A DNA stretch of 64,000 bases from positions 1-64,000 of the forward strand of contig JACQEO010000007.1 of NCBI GenBank assembly GCA_016200545.1, read 5' to 3'. The notes under the pieces were generated by a model, which saw only the letters and a list, made by a program, of their open reading frames with translations, was not told the origin of the DNA and searched no databases. Position numbers and translations under genes: made by a program. Source of the stretch: Deltaproteobacteria bacterium. GTDB taxonomy: Bacteria > Desulfobacterota > Binatia > UTPRO1. Shown one piece after another: positions 33,200 through 41,355 of the stretch (the stretch's first letter is position 1; every line of letters begins with the position of its first letter).

Positions 33200-34261
33200 T
33201 CAGTGGCCGTGACGCATGAAGACGCCATGACCGCTCGTCCCGGCGTAGAGGACATCCTCCGCGGGATCGATCGCCAGCGCCCAGACGGTATCGATCAATC
33301 CCGCCGGCAGGAGTTGCCAGCTCCCGGCGCGGTCGCCGCTTGCGAACAGCGCGCCGCCGCTCGCGCCCGCGTAGACGGTGCCCGGGCGGGTCGGGTCGAC
33401 AGCCAGCGCCCAGACGACGGCGGTCGTGAGGCCACGGCTCGCCGCGTGCCAGTGCCCGTCGGCGCCGGCGGTACACACGCCCCCTCCACTCGTCGCGGCG
33501 TAGAGCACCGCCGGAGGGCGCGGCTCGATCGCGAGCGCCTCGACCGCGAGCGTCGTGAGCCCGTTGTTCATCGGCTCCCACGTCCTTCCACCATTGCTAC
33601 TGCGCGCCACACCCGCGCCGGCGCTGGCCGCGTATACCGTATCGTGGCGTGTGGGATCGACGAGCAGCGCGACCACGTCGGCCGTGCCGCCGGGATGCTC
33701 GAGGCGTGCCCAGGTCGCGCCGGCATCCGTGCTTTCGAGGATGCCGCCGCCACTCACGCCGACGTATAGCCGCGCCGGCTCGACCGGATCGATCGCGATC
33801 GCAAAGACCACCGTCGCCGTATCGATGCCCACGAGCCGGGTATCGATCCACGTGGCGCCGCGGTCGGCGCTCTTGAAGAGCTGGCCTCGCCCGGTCGCCG
33901 CGTAGACGATCGACGGATCGCGAGGATCGAGGGTGGCGGTGCGGACGTCGGTCCGGTCGCCGCCCGCGAGCGGCAGCGCGCGCCACTCCACGCGCGCCGG
34001 CGAGTGCGCGAGCAGGCCGGCATCGCTCGTGCTCGCATAGACCGTGTGCAGCGCACGCGGGTCGACGGCGAGCGCGCGCACGATCGCACCGCCGGGGCCG
34101 AGGGCGGTCCATGGCTCCGGGTTGCGCCGAGAGATGCCCCAGACGCCGGCGCCGCCGAGGACGACGACCAAAAGCGCGACCAGGACGAGACGCCGCGACG
34201 CGCTCCGCGAGTCGAGCGGAGCGTCCGATGCCGGCGCGACGGTCGTGTGCCTGCGAGCCAT
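33200..34261 (-). CDS. Membrane-anchored beta-propeller (BNR/sortilin-like repeats)
   Basis: 353 aa from ATG 34261. A basic cytoplasmic leader and one transmembrane helix (LVLVALLVVVLGGAGVWGI, about 25-44) anchor it. The rest is six to seven repeats of about 43 residues of the pattern VxALAVDPxxPxTVYAxTSGGGVxxSxDxGxTW, e.g. LAIDPVEPARLYVGVSGGGI and STDAGATWARLEHPGG. Such repeats form glycosidase-like or Ycf48-type propellers used for binding. No catalytic residues are evident. Single gene, 167 bp from the neighbouring Cys-rich protein gene. Confidence 0.75.
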   Translation of the reverse strand: MARRHTTVAPASDAPLDSRSASRRLVLVALLVVVLGGAGVWGISRRNPEPWTALGPGGAIVRALAVDPRALHTVYASTSDAGLLAHSPARVEWRALPLAGGDRTDVRTATLDPRDPSIVYAATGRGQLFKSADRGATWIDTRLVGIDTATVVFAIAIDPVEPARLYVGVSGGGILESTDAGATWARLEHPGGTADVVALLVDPTRHDTVYAASAGAGVARSSNGGRTWEPMNNGLTTLAVEALAIEPRPPAVLYAATSGGGVCTAGADGHWHAASRGLTTAVVWALAVDPTRPGTVYAGASGGALFASGDRAGSWQLLPAGLIDTVWALAIDPAEDVLYAGTSGHGVFMRHGH

Positions 34262-34346
34262 CCGAGCGAGCGAAGAACCCGAACGCTAGCGCAAGAACGG
34301 CGGCTCCGCGATGGTAAGCGCCGTCGCCCGCGACGCCTGCCGTCGT

Positions 34347-35231
34347 TCAGCCGATCGGTGGGACGCCGGGGACGACGATGGGAGGCGGCAGCCGGTCGGC
34401 ACCGGGAGCGGCACCGCCACTCTTGGCGGCATGCGTCGGCTGGTCGCGCCGCGCGAGCACGCTCAGGCGTCGGTTCTCGTCGGCAAGGGGATCGTCGGGG
34501 TTGAGCAGCTTGGTGTCGGCGTAGGCGGTGACCCGCAGCACTTGGTGCGGATAGAGCCCGCGCCCTTCCATGATCTGACGGGCGGCGTTGGCGCGCGCGT
34601 AGGACAGGTCCCAGTTGCTCTGCTGCGCGCCCGGCGCGAACGGTCGCGCGTCGGTGTGGCCGCCGATCTCGATGCGGTTCGGCAGCGTGCCGAGCTCGCT
34701 CGCGATCTCGCCGAGAAGCGCGACCAGCGCGGGCTTCAATCCCGCGCTGTTGATGTCGAAGAGGAGATCCTTGCGACCCTCGGCGCCGGAGTCGATGACC
34801 TGGATCTCGAGCCCCTCCTCCGTCACCTGCATGCGGACGTTGTCGCGGATCGCCGCGAGACCCGGATTCTGCTCGAGGGCCCGCTGAATCTCTTTGGCGT
34901 GACCGCGGAGCGCCTCGAGTTCCTCGCCCTTTCCTTGCACCACCGAGAGCGACCCGTCGAGGGGGTGCGACTTCTCGCTCTTCGCCGGTTGCGTCAAGTT
35001 GCCGATGAGCGAGCCGCCGGGCAGCACGCTCGAGTTGCGGAAGTAGCGCGCGATGTCCTGTCGCAGCTGGAGGTCAGCCTGCGTGAGCAACCAGAGCACC
35101 ATGAAGAGTGCGAACATGCAGGTGATGAAGTCGGCGTATGCCACCTTCCAGGCACCGCCGTGATGGCCGCCGCCGTGCGCCGCCTTGCGCTTGATCTTGA
35201 TGATGACCTGCGGTTTCGCGCTCGCCGACAC
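34347..35231 (-). CDS. motB: MotB-type stator protein
   Basis: 294 aa. The N-terminus is basic, then a single helix WKVAYADFITCMFALFMVLW holds the proton-channel Asp34. The plug/linker region follows, then an OmpA-like peptidoglycan-binding domain (about 155-265: LLFDINSAGLKPALVALL, IEIGGHTDARPF, NWDLSYARANAARQIM). The tail is Pro-rich. It is 9 bp downstream of motA in a two-gene operon. With MotA it forms the ion-driven stator of a flagellar or gliding motor. No flagellar structural gene is in the window, but a chemosensory cluster lies 2.4 kb away. Confidence 0.93.
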   Translation of the reverse strand: MSASAKPQVIIKIKRKAAHGGGHHGGAWKVAYADFITCMFALFMVLWLLTQADLQLRQDIARYFRNSSVLPGGSLIGNLTQPAKSEKSHPLDGSLSVVQGKGEELEALRGHAKEIQRALEQNPGLAAIRDNVRMQVTEEGLEIQVIDSGAEGRKDLLFDINSAGLKPALVALLGEIASELGTLPNRIEIGGHTDARPFAPGAQQSNWDLSYARANAARQIMEGRGLYPHQVLRVTAYADTKLLNPDDPLADENRRLSVLARRDQPTHAAKSGGAAPGADRLPPPIVVPGVPPIG

Positions 35232-35240
35232 CGCGACTCC

Positions 35241-36110
35241 TCAGGCTGCGACCGCGGCTTTGGCGCTCTTGATCGCCGCGTCGGTCTCGTCACTCGAGGG
35301 TCGCACGGTGCCGAAGATCGCCTTGCGCGCGAACTCGACGGCGACGATCGGCGACGCACCGCGCACCGCCGGGATCATGCCCTCTTTGATGCAGCGCAGG
35401 TAGCGCGTCGAGGCGACGCCTTGGATCTCGACGTTGGTCGCGATTGGATTCAACATCCCGTACGACATCAGCACGCCGAGGAACGTTCCGACGAGCGCGG
35501 CGCCGATCTTGTGGCCGATCTCCTCGGGCCCGGCGTCGAGCGAGCCCATGGTGATGATGATGCCGAGCACCGCGGCGACGATCCCGAGCCCGGGCAGCGC
35601 GTCGCCGGTCTTCTGGATCAACCCGACGGGGATCACCGCCTCCTCGTGATGGGTGTCGAGTTCGGAGTCGAGGAGGACGTCGAGCTCCTCGGCGCTGGCG
35701 GTGCCGTTCACGACCTGCTTGAGCGCGTCACGGAAGAAGTCGACCGCGTGGTGGCGCTTCAGGAAGCCCGGGTACTTCGAGAAGATCGCGCTCTTTTCCA
35801 CGTCCTGGACGTGCTCGTCGAGCGCAACGGCGCCGTTCTTCCGGAGGAATTGGTACACTTCGTATTGGAGCGTCAGCAGCTCGATATAGTCGGCCTTCGT
35901 CGGGCTCGAGCTCGTGAAGGAGCTCGCGATCGCCTTGAAGACCTGTCCAAGCACCTTGCCCGGCGCGGACACGAGCAGCGAGCCGATCGCGGCGCCGAAG
36001 ATGATGATCAGCTCGGCCGGCTGGATGAGGACGTGCAGGGGGCCGTTTTCCATCAGGTAGCCCCCGACTACTCCACCCAGTACGACGGCGATGCCGATGA
36101 TGGTGAACAT
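35241..36110 (-). CDS. motA: MotA-type stator protein
   Basis: 289 aa, typical MotA length, four transmembrane helices: FTIIGIAVVLGGVVGGYLM, ELIIIFGAAIGSLLV, DALPGLGIVAAVLGIIITMG and IGAALVGTFLGVLMSYGML. The long cytoplasmic loop (about 65-165) carries charged residues expected to touch the rotor, and the PGLGIVAAVLG helix has the conserved channel-lining Pro. First gene of the motAB operon. Confidence 0.94.
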   Translation of the reverse strand: MFTIIGIAVVLGGVVGGYLMENGPLHVLIQPAELIIIFGAAIGSLLVSAPGKVLGQVFKAIASSFTSSSPTKADYIELLTLQYEVYQFLRKNGAVALDEHVQDVEKSAIFSKYPGFLKRHHAVDFFRDALKQVVNGTASAEELDVLLDSELDTHHEEAVIPVGLIQKTGDALPGLGIVAAVLGIIITMGSLDAGPEEIGHKIGAALVGTFLGVLMSYGMLNPIATNVEIQGVASTRYLRCIKEGMIPAVRGASPIVAVEFARKAIFGTVRPSSDETDAAIKSAKAAVAA

Positions 36111-36196
36111 GGTCGCGACGGGGCGCAGCTCTCCCGCCGCTCCACCGTCGGTAGGGTTTTCGGTCCGTTACGCCGAGAACTTGAGAGGGTGACTGG

Positions 36197-36718
36197 TCAG
36201 GGCGCGCAGGCGGTGTTGCAATCGGTGCCGCTGCCGACGGTACCCCCGACGCGCGTGCAGTGGTCCGCGGTCGCCGCCTTCCGGCAGGCCGGAATCCGGC
36301 AATCGGTCAGGGTGTCGCACGGCTTCTGCGAGCGGCTGCACGTCCCTTCCTTCTTGCCGTCGCCGGGCGCGGGGTCGTTCAGACAGTCGTGCTGGCGGGG
36401 GAGGCAGCAGGCGACGGCGTTCGGCTCGCCGCAGGTCGAACGAGCGGCCTCGCGCCGCAGATTGGCGGCGCAGGCGCGCGGCACTGAACCGCACACCTGA
36501 GCGCCGTCCGCGCCCTTGTGACAACCGCTCAGCGCGCGGAGCTTGTCGGCGACGCAGTGTACGTGTGCGGCGCGGGTTTGCGCCGTCGCGCATGGGCACG
36601 CGGCGTCGATCTGCGCCTGCAGGGTGCGCTGCACCTCCTCACAGTGCGGCCGGTCGGCCGCCTGTGCCGCAGCTGCAAGCGGGATCAGGAATCCTGCAAC
36701 GACTACCAGGTGTCGCAT
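36197..36718 (-). CDS. Small secreted Cys-rich protein
   Basis: 173 aa from ATG 36718 (GAGGTGCGGCGAGA upstream). Signal peptide about 1-21 (HLVVVAGFLIPLAAAAQAAD). The mature protein has about 19 Cys, in clusters such as AACPCATAQTRAAHVHCVAD and CCLPRQHDC, then Cys-spaced segments CSRSQKPCDTLTDCRIPACR. This implies many disulfides in an extracytoplasmic setting. I recognise no named domain; the CDTLTDC pattern recurs in secreted proteins of uncultured Binatia-like genomes (recollection, not verified). Monocistronic, following motA. Confidence 0.7.
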   Translation of the reverse strand: MRHLVVVAGFLIPLAAAAQAADRPHCEEVQRTLQAQIDAACPCATAQTRAAHVHCVADKLRALSGCHKGADGAQVCGSVPRACAANLRREAARSTCGEPNAVACCLPRQHDCLNDPAPGDGKKEGTCSRSQKPCDTLTDCRIPACRKAATADHCTRVGGTVGSGTDCNTACAP

Positions 36719-36949
36719 TCTCGCCGCACCTCCAAAGACCTCGTCACTATCGTACGCCGGCGCGACCGTACAGCCATGCTCTCCGGAGCGACGGGCGTTA
36801 CGCGGATGTTCACTGTGCCGCTTTACTGACATGGATCGGCGAGCGTAAGGCCCACTCCGCCAAGGAAAATTCACTCGTGCAAGGTGGCATATCAGTTGCT
36901 TACGTCCAGGCCAGCGCGGATGTCCCGCGCAATTCAGCGAGGAGTGTCC

Positions 36950-37159
36950 ATGGAAGCCGACAACATCCGCAGTCTGCGTCGCAACCTCGGCATGACCCAA
37001 GAGGAATTCGCGCATCGCCTCGGGATCACCGTCGCGACCGTGAACCGATGGGAGAACGGTCACAACAGCCCGACGCGCTTGGCGCGGAAGGCGCTCTACG
37101 ATCTCGCGACCGAGGGCGGGGTACGCGGCCCGCAGCTCAATACGCCGTCAGAGGGCTGA
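36950..37159 (+). CDS. XRE-family helix-turn-helix regulator
   Basis: 69 aa from ATG 36950 with GCGAGGAG upstream. A complete HTH_3 fold covers residues 5-58: IRSLRRNLGMTQEEFAHRLG, then ITVATVNRWENGHNSPTRLA. There is nothing beyond the DNA-binding domain except a short tail. Proteins of this size act as simple repressors or as antitoxins; no toxin-like partner is adjacent unless the opposite-strand 117-aa protein at 37228 serves (no evidence). The 231 bp upstream, shared with the Cys-rich gene on the other strand, holds both promoters. Confidence 0.85.
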   Translation: MEADNIRSLRRNLGMTQEEFAHRLGITVATVNRWENGHNSPTRLARKALYDLATEGGVRGPQLNTPSEG

Positions 37160-37227
37160 CCGGCCACGCCCGGCCGCGCACGTCGGGCGAGCTGCGTTCG
37201 CGGCGGGGTTCCGCGCGTCGCCCGCGA

Positions 37228-37581
37228 TCAGCGGCGTCCGCCGCCGGATGGGCGGAAGTGCGCGAAGCTCTCGCTGCCGGGCCGGATCGCCTTGGTGCTG
37301 AAGAACGGCGCCGGTTTCGACGGGAACCACAGGCGTTCGTGGGTGCGCTTCAGGCGCTCACGTAGCCGCGAGCGGTCGCGCGCGTTGTCGAGCGCGCGCC
37401 GAACCTCCTCGACCGATATTTCCATCGTCGCCTGCAACGTCCCCTGCACGAGCTGAATGCCGAGCAGGGGATCCTGTGGCGACGGTCCGTCCTGCACCTG
37501 GAGCTGGACCTTCTTGTCGATCGAACGGATGATCTTTCGCAGTTCGTTGTGGGCGTTGGTTTCGAGATCTTGATGCCGCAT
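37228..37581 (-). CDS. Conserved-looking hypothetical protein
   Basis: 117 aa. Predicted mostly helical in the first 80 residues (NELRKIIRSIDKKVQLQVQD; ISVEEVRRALDNARDRSRLR), basic toward the C-terminus, which ends Gly/Arg-rich. No signal peptide, no transmembrane segment, no motif I can name. Codon usage fits the neighbours. A ribosome-like site (GGAGGTGAGG) precedes the ATG at 37581, supporting expression. Function unknown. Confidence 0.5.
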   Translation of the reverse strand: MRHQDLETNAHNELRKIIRSIDKKVQLQVQDGPSPQDPLLGIQLVQGTLQATMEISVEEVRRALDNARDRSRLRERLKRTHERLWFPSKPAPFFSTKAIRPGSESFAHFRPSGGGRR

Positions 37582-37761
37582 CGGACGTCCTCACCTCCAG
37601 GGACACATCGCGGCGCTGCACGCGCGGCGAACGGAGGAGCATAGGAGGCCCCGCAGCCGACGTCAAGGCGATGGAGCCGGTTGCGCGGCGCCGGCGGCGG
37701 CGCGCACAGTGGCCGCGTGGTGTACGTCGACCCGCCGCTCGCTGCGCTCCGCACCGGCCCC

Positions 37762-38694
37762 ATGCCGGCGTGCGTCGCGAACGTTCGCGTCGGCATCGCG
37801 TCCTGGACGGAGCGCACCCTCCTCGAGAGCGGTGCCTTCTATCCGCCGAACGTCACTACACCCGCCGATCGTCTGCGCTACTACACACGGCATTTCCCCG
37901 TCGTCGAGGTCGACTCCACCTTCTACGCGCTGCCCGCCGAGCGCGTGGCGAAGGCATGGGTCGAGCGCGTACCTCCCGATTTCGTTTTCGGCGTGAAGGC
38001 GTTCGCGGCGCTCACCCAGCACCCCTTCGTCCCGGCACGGTTGCCGCCCGATCTTCGCACCGCGCTCGGCCGTGCGCTTGCCCGCCAACCGCGTCTCTAT
38101 GCGCGCGAGCTCCCGCCCGAGGTCGACGCCGAGATCTGGCGGCGTTTTGCCGCGGCGCTGGCGCCGCTTCACGAGGCCGGCCTCCTCGGATACGTGTTGC
38201 TGCAGTTCCCGAAGTGGTTTCCGCGCTCGGCGATGAGCGTCGCTTACCTCGAATCCTGCCGCGAGCGGTTACCGTTTCCGCTCGCGATCGAGTTCCGCGA
38301 CCCGAGTTGGCTCGCGACCTACCGCGCCGCGCGCACGTTCGACTTCCTACGCGCGCGCGGGCTCGCATACGTGTCCGTCGACGAGCCGCAGGGCACGCCG
38401 GCGAGCGTGCCGCCGATCGCGGAGGCGACGAGCGACGCGCTCGCCGTCGTCCGCTTCCACGGCCGCAACGTCGACGCCTGGAACCGTCCCGGCGTGAGCG
38501 TCGTCGAGAAGTTCGGCTACCAGTACACGCCGGACGAGCTCCGCGAATGGCAACCGCGCATCGAACGCCTCGCCGGACGGACGAGGAGCGTGCTCGTCCT
38601 CATGAACAACTGCCGCAGCCACTACGCCGTGCAGAACGCGAAGGAGCTCGCGACGATGCTCGCCGCCGGCGCGCTCGGCCGCGTCACGGGGTGA
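37762..38694 (+). CDS. DUF72 family protein
   Basis: 310 aa from ATG 37762; GTG codons at 37717 and 37720 could add about 15 residues, and none of the starts has a clear ribosome site. Family landmarks: VRVGIASWTERTLLESGAFY, RLRYYTRHFPVVEVDSTFYA, FGVKAFAALTQHPF, GYVLLQFPKWF, AIEFRDPSWL, VRFHGRNVDAWNR and LMNNCRSHYAVQNAKEL. DUF72 proteins adopt a TIM-barrel; their biochemical role is not established. The 3' end overlaps the convergent cupredoxin lipoprotein gene by 11 bp. Confidence 0.9.
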   Translation: MPACVANVRVGIASWTERTLLESGAFYPPNVTTPADRLRYYTRHFPVVEVDSTFYALPAERVAKAWVERVPPDFVFGVKAFAALTQHPFVPARLPPDLRTALGRALARQPRLYARELPPEVDAEIWRRFAAALAPLHEAGLLGYVLLQFPKWFPRSAMSVAYLESCRERLPFPLAIEFRDPSWLATYRAARTFDFLRARGLAYVSVDEPQGTPASVPPIAEATSDALAVVRFHGRNVDAWNRPGVSVVEKFGYQYTPDELREWQPRIERLAGRTRSVLVLMNNCRSHYAVQNAKELATMLAAGALGRVTG

Positions 38695-39499
38695 GGACGA
38701 TCTCGAGCGTCGCGGTGCCGCCGGCGAGGACGTCGACCGCCTGCTCGCGGCCGCCGAGGCGGGGATGCCAGGCGGCGACGATGTAGTGCCCCGCCGGCAC
38801 GTGCGCCAGCGTGAACGCGCCGTCGCGCCCCGTCACCGCGAAGTAAGGATGCTCGACGACGCCGAGCGCGGCGTGCATCCACGGATGGACGTCGCATTGC
38901 ACGGCGACCGGCACTTCGGGACGGTCGATCGCGATCGCGCGACGCGCGCCTTGGAATCCGAGGCCGAAGTTCCAGGCCGACGACTTGTCGGGCGTGCCGT
39001 GGACGTTGTGGAGCGTGTCGTCGCTGTTCACGAACTCGATGCGCTGGCCGACCTGTACGCCGACGACGCGCGGGACGTAGAGGCAGCCGCGCTGGTCGAC
39101 GACGACCGGTGTCTCCGGGACCGCAAACACGCGGTCCTCGAGGCCGTGAGCGACGTACACGAACGCCTCGGCGAGCATGCCCGCGTCGGTCCGGACCTCC
39201 TCGAGGGTGAGCCCCTCGGGATGCGCCGCGGCGCAGGTGGGATCGCTCGCGACTTCCACGCGGCGCGGAGCGGGTAGGTCGCCGGCGAAACGGACGTGGC
39301 CGGTGATCGTGCCCGTCGTCGCCGCGTCGAGCGGCGTCGGCGTGCGGGACGCGCGCGGCGTCGGACCGAGGGCGCGCTCACATCCGCCGGCGACGATCAC
39401 CGTTGCCAGGACGAGGAGCGCGCGCGCGGTGCGGCGCGCTCTTGATTGCCTCGCGGTCTCTGGCACTGTGCGACGCGGAGCGAGCGAGCGAGACGACAT
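38684..39499 (-). CDS. Cupredoxin-like lipoprotein, paralogue A
   Basis: 271 aa from ATG 39499; a GTG at 39466 is an alternative. The signal has lipobox VIVAGGC. Residues about 60-195 resemble a plastocyanin/azurin-type domain: TPVVVDQRGCLYVPRV, FVNSDDTLHNVHGTPDKSSA, and QCDVHPWMHAALGVVEHPYF. The candidate type 1 copper ligands His (HNVH), Cys, His and Met (CDVHPWM) are all there. A carboxypeptidase-regulatory-like beta-sandwich follows (GAFTLAHVPAGHYIVAAWHP). Probably an anchored electron-transfer or copper-binding protein. It is divergent from a clear paralogue only 15 bp away. Confidence 0.78.
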   Translation of the reverse strand: MSSRSLAPRRTVPETARQSRARRTARALLVLATVIVAGGCERALGPTPRASRTPTPLDAATTGTITGHVRFAGDLPAPRRVEVASDPTCAAAHPEGLTLEEVRTDAGMLAEAFVYVAHGLEDRVFAVPETPVVVDQRGCLYVPRVVGVQVGQRIEFVNSDDTLHNVHGTPDKSSAWNFGLGFQGARRAIAIDRPEVPVAVQCDVHPWMHAALGVVEHPYFAVTGRDGAFTLAHVPAGHYIVAAWHPRLGGREQAVDVLAGGTATLEIVLTP

Positions 39500-39514
39500 C
39501 CCGGGGTGCACACT

Positions 39515-40249
39515 ATGACGAAACCGATCCAGGGGGCAGTGGCATTGCTGATCGCCGTCGCGGCGTGTCGGCACGAGACGGAGCGACGCCCTCCGACGCC
39601 GCTCGATCATACGACCGTCGGCGTGATCGCGGGCGAGGTGCGCTTCGCGGGCACGCCGCCGGCGCCGCGCGTCGAGATGTCGAGCGCCAAAGAATGCGGC
39701 GCGCAGCACGGCGGTGCGATCGATGCCGGCGACGTCTTGGTGCGAGACGACAGGGTGCAAAACGCGATCGTCGCGATCGAGGATGGCCTCGGCGACCGTG
39801 TTTTCGCAGTGCCGGAGACGCCGGTCGTCGTCGACCAGCGCGGCTGCCTCTTCGTGCCGCGCGTCGCCGCCGCGCAGGTCGATCAGCCGATCGAGTTCCT
39901 CAACAGCGACGCGCTCGCGCACAACGTCCACGGCACGCCCGCCAAGTCCTCGGCCTGGAACTTCAGCCTCGGCCTCAAGGGCGCGACGCGCGTGCTCGCG
40001 GTCGACGCGGCGCAGCCCGTCATTCCCATCACGTGCGACATCCACCCGTGGATGCAGGCGTACCTCGGCGTGTACGACCACCCGTACTTCATGGTGACGG
40101 GCGCGAACGGTCAGTTCACGTTACGCGACGTGCCACCCGGGACCTACGTCGTCGAGGCCTGGCACGAACGCTTTGGCACCCGCACTGCGACCGTCACGCT
40201 GGCGCCGAAGGAGACGACGACCGTCACCTTCACGTTTGGCGGCGGCTGA
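39515..40249 (+). CDS. Cupredoxin-like lipoprotein, paralogue B
   Basis: 244 aa from ATG 39515. Short lipoprotein signal ending LLIAVAAC. The same two-part plan as its neighbour: RVFAVPETPVVVDQRGCLFV, LAHNVHGTPAKSSAWNF, ITCDIHPWMQAYLGVYDHPY (His, Cys, His, Met ligand set) and a final GQFTLRDVPPGTYVVEAWHE beta-sandwich. Strong identity to the minus-strand protein in these blocks shows duplication by inversion. The start codons are 15 bp apart, so each promoter must lie inside the other gene's signal-peptide region. It converges on the PuuD-type gene. Confidence 0.78.
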   Translation: MTKPIQGAVALLIAVAACRHETERRPPTPLDHTTVGVIAGEVRFAGTPPAPRVEMSSAKECGAQHGGAIDAGDVLVRDDRVQNAIVAIEDGLGDRVFAVPETPVVVDQRGCLFVPRVAAAQVDQPIEFLNSDALAHNVHGTPAKSSAWNFSLGLKGATRVLAVDAAQPVIPITCDIHPWMQAYLGVYDHPYFMVTGANGQFTLRDVPPGTYVVEAWHERFGTRTATVTLAPKETTTVTFTFGGG

Positions 40250-40361
40250 GTCGGCCACGTACCCGGCGGTACTGTCCGTCTACGAGGACAGTACCCAGCC
40301 GGCGACAGGGGAGACTCGGCGACGGCGCCGCCGATGCTCCCGGCGGCGCCGCGCCCGTACC

Positions 40362-41126
40362 TCAGAAACCTTTGACGTTCTTGGCGCGCTCGTAGACGTG
40401 CGACACGAGCCCCCAGCCGACCAAGACGACGATCGTCAGCGAGATCGGCGTCGCCGTCGCCGCCCATGTCGCGTGCTGGCTGATCATCGTGAACACCAGC
40501 GGCACCGACATGTAGGTGTTGTGCTTCGAGCGCGTCCCGGCGAGCGCGACGATCGCCGCATCCGGTGCCTGCCCGTTCTTGACGGCGGTGATGATCGTGC
40601 GCTGCGACGGCCAGATGCGGAACCACACATTGTAAGCCATCGTCGTGCCGAACATCGACCCAAGGTGAATCGCCGTGCCGCGGAAGCTGAAGCCCGCCCA
40701 GCGATCGAAGAGGAGAAGCACCACGAAGACGAGCCCGAGCCCGGCCCAGAAGCCCGTCGTCGGATCTTTCAGCGGCCCCTTGTAGAGCGCGTCGTAGATG
40801 AAGGGGGCGATGAAGACGAGCGCGACCATGAGCAATATCGGCCCCGTCCACTGGCGGACACCGCCCGGAAACACCGCGCCCATGTGGTAGTAGACGAGCA
40901 GCAGCAAAAACACGCCGGTGATCCAGGTGAACGCCGCGCCCCAACGAAACCAGAACAGCGCGCGCGGCATCAGCTCCGGCACGACCTTCTTCTTCGTCTC
41001 CGCGTCCATCGTCGCCGCGAAGGGCCCGTTGACCCAGTTGAAGAAGTACAGCAGGCCGATCCAGAGGATGCCGAAGAAGACGTGGAGCCAGCGAAACAAC
41101 GACTCGGTCAAGTTCATCACATCCAT
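40362..41126 (-). CDS. PuuD-type (urate hydroxylase N-terminal-like) membrane protein
   Basis: 254 aa from ATG 41126 with AGGAGGAGGTTTC upstream. Seven or so hydrophobic helices: LFRWLHVFFGILWIGLLYFF, WGAAFTWITGVFLLLLVYY, ILLMVALVFIAPFIYDALY, LGLVFVVLLLFDRW and others. The first helix with its His and the RWGAAFTWITG segment are as in the membrane domain of PuuD urate hydroxylase. The cytochrome c domain of some members is absent. No other purine gene is near, so a urate role is not supported by context; a heme-containing membrane redox protein is the safer reading. Confidence 0.7.
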   Translation of the reverse strand: MDVMNLTESLFRWLHVFFGILWIGLLYFFNWVNGPFAATMDAETKKKVVPELMPRALFWFRWGAAFTWITGVFLLLLVYYHMGAVFPGGVRQWTGPILLMVALVFIAPFIYDALYKGPLKDPTTGFWAGLGLVFVVLLLFDRWAGFSFRGTAIHLGSMFGTTMAYNVWFRIWPSQRTIITAVKNGQAPDAAIVALAGTRSKHNTYMSVPLVFTMISQHATWAATATPISLTIVVLVGWGLVSHVYERAKNVKGF

Positions 41127-41246
41127 CGAAACCTCCTCCTGCCTGATCGCGCTGGTGCTTAGAGGCCGTCTCATTCCTTGTCAAGGAACACGAGGTCTCT
41201 GGCGCGTCGCGTGGTGGTGGGGTAAACGGCACTGTCGACAGGCGCC

Positions 41247-41335
41247 GGAGAGGTGGCCGAGTGGTCGAAGGCGCACGCCTGCTAAGCGTGTGTAGGGGTA
41301 ACACTCTACCGAGGGTTCGAATCCCTCCCTCTCCG
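41247..41335 (+). tRNA. tRNA-Ser(GCU)
   Basis: Acceptor GGAGAGG pairs exactly with CCTCTCC (41328-41334), discriminator G. D-arm TGGCCGAGTGG, anticodon loop CTGCTAA (anticodon GCT, reading AGC/AGU), a long serine-type variable arm (TGTAGGGGTAACACTCTACC) and T-arm GGGTTCGAATCCC. 89 nt, complete, no encoded CCA. It differs from the truncated tRNA-Ser(UGA) repeats at 961 and 1904. Confidence 0.95.
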
Positions 41336-41355
41336 CTCCCGTCTCGCCCGGTGAA

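Noticed and set aside
34311-36500. 729-residue plus-strand frame
   Set aside because: Antisense of motB and motA; no ribosome site or motifs.
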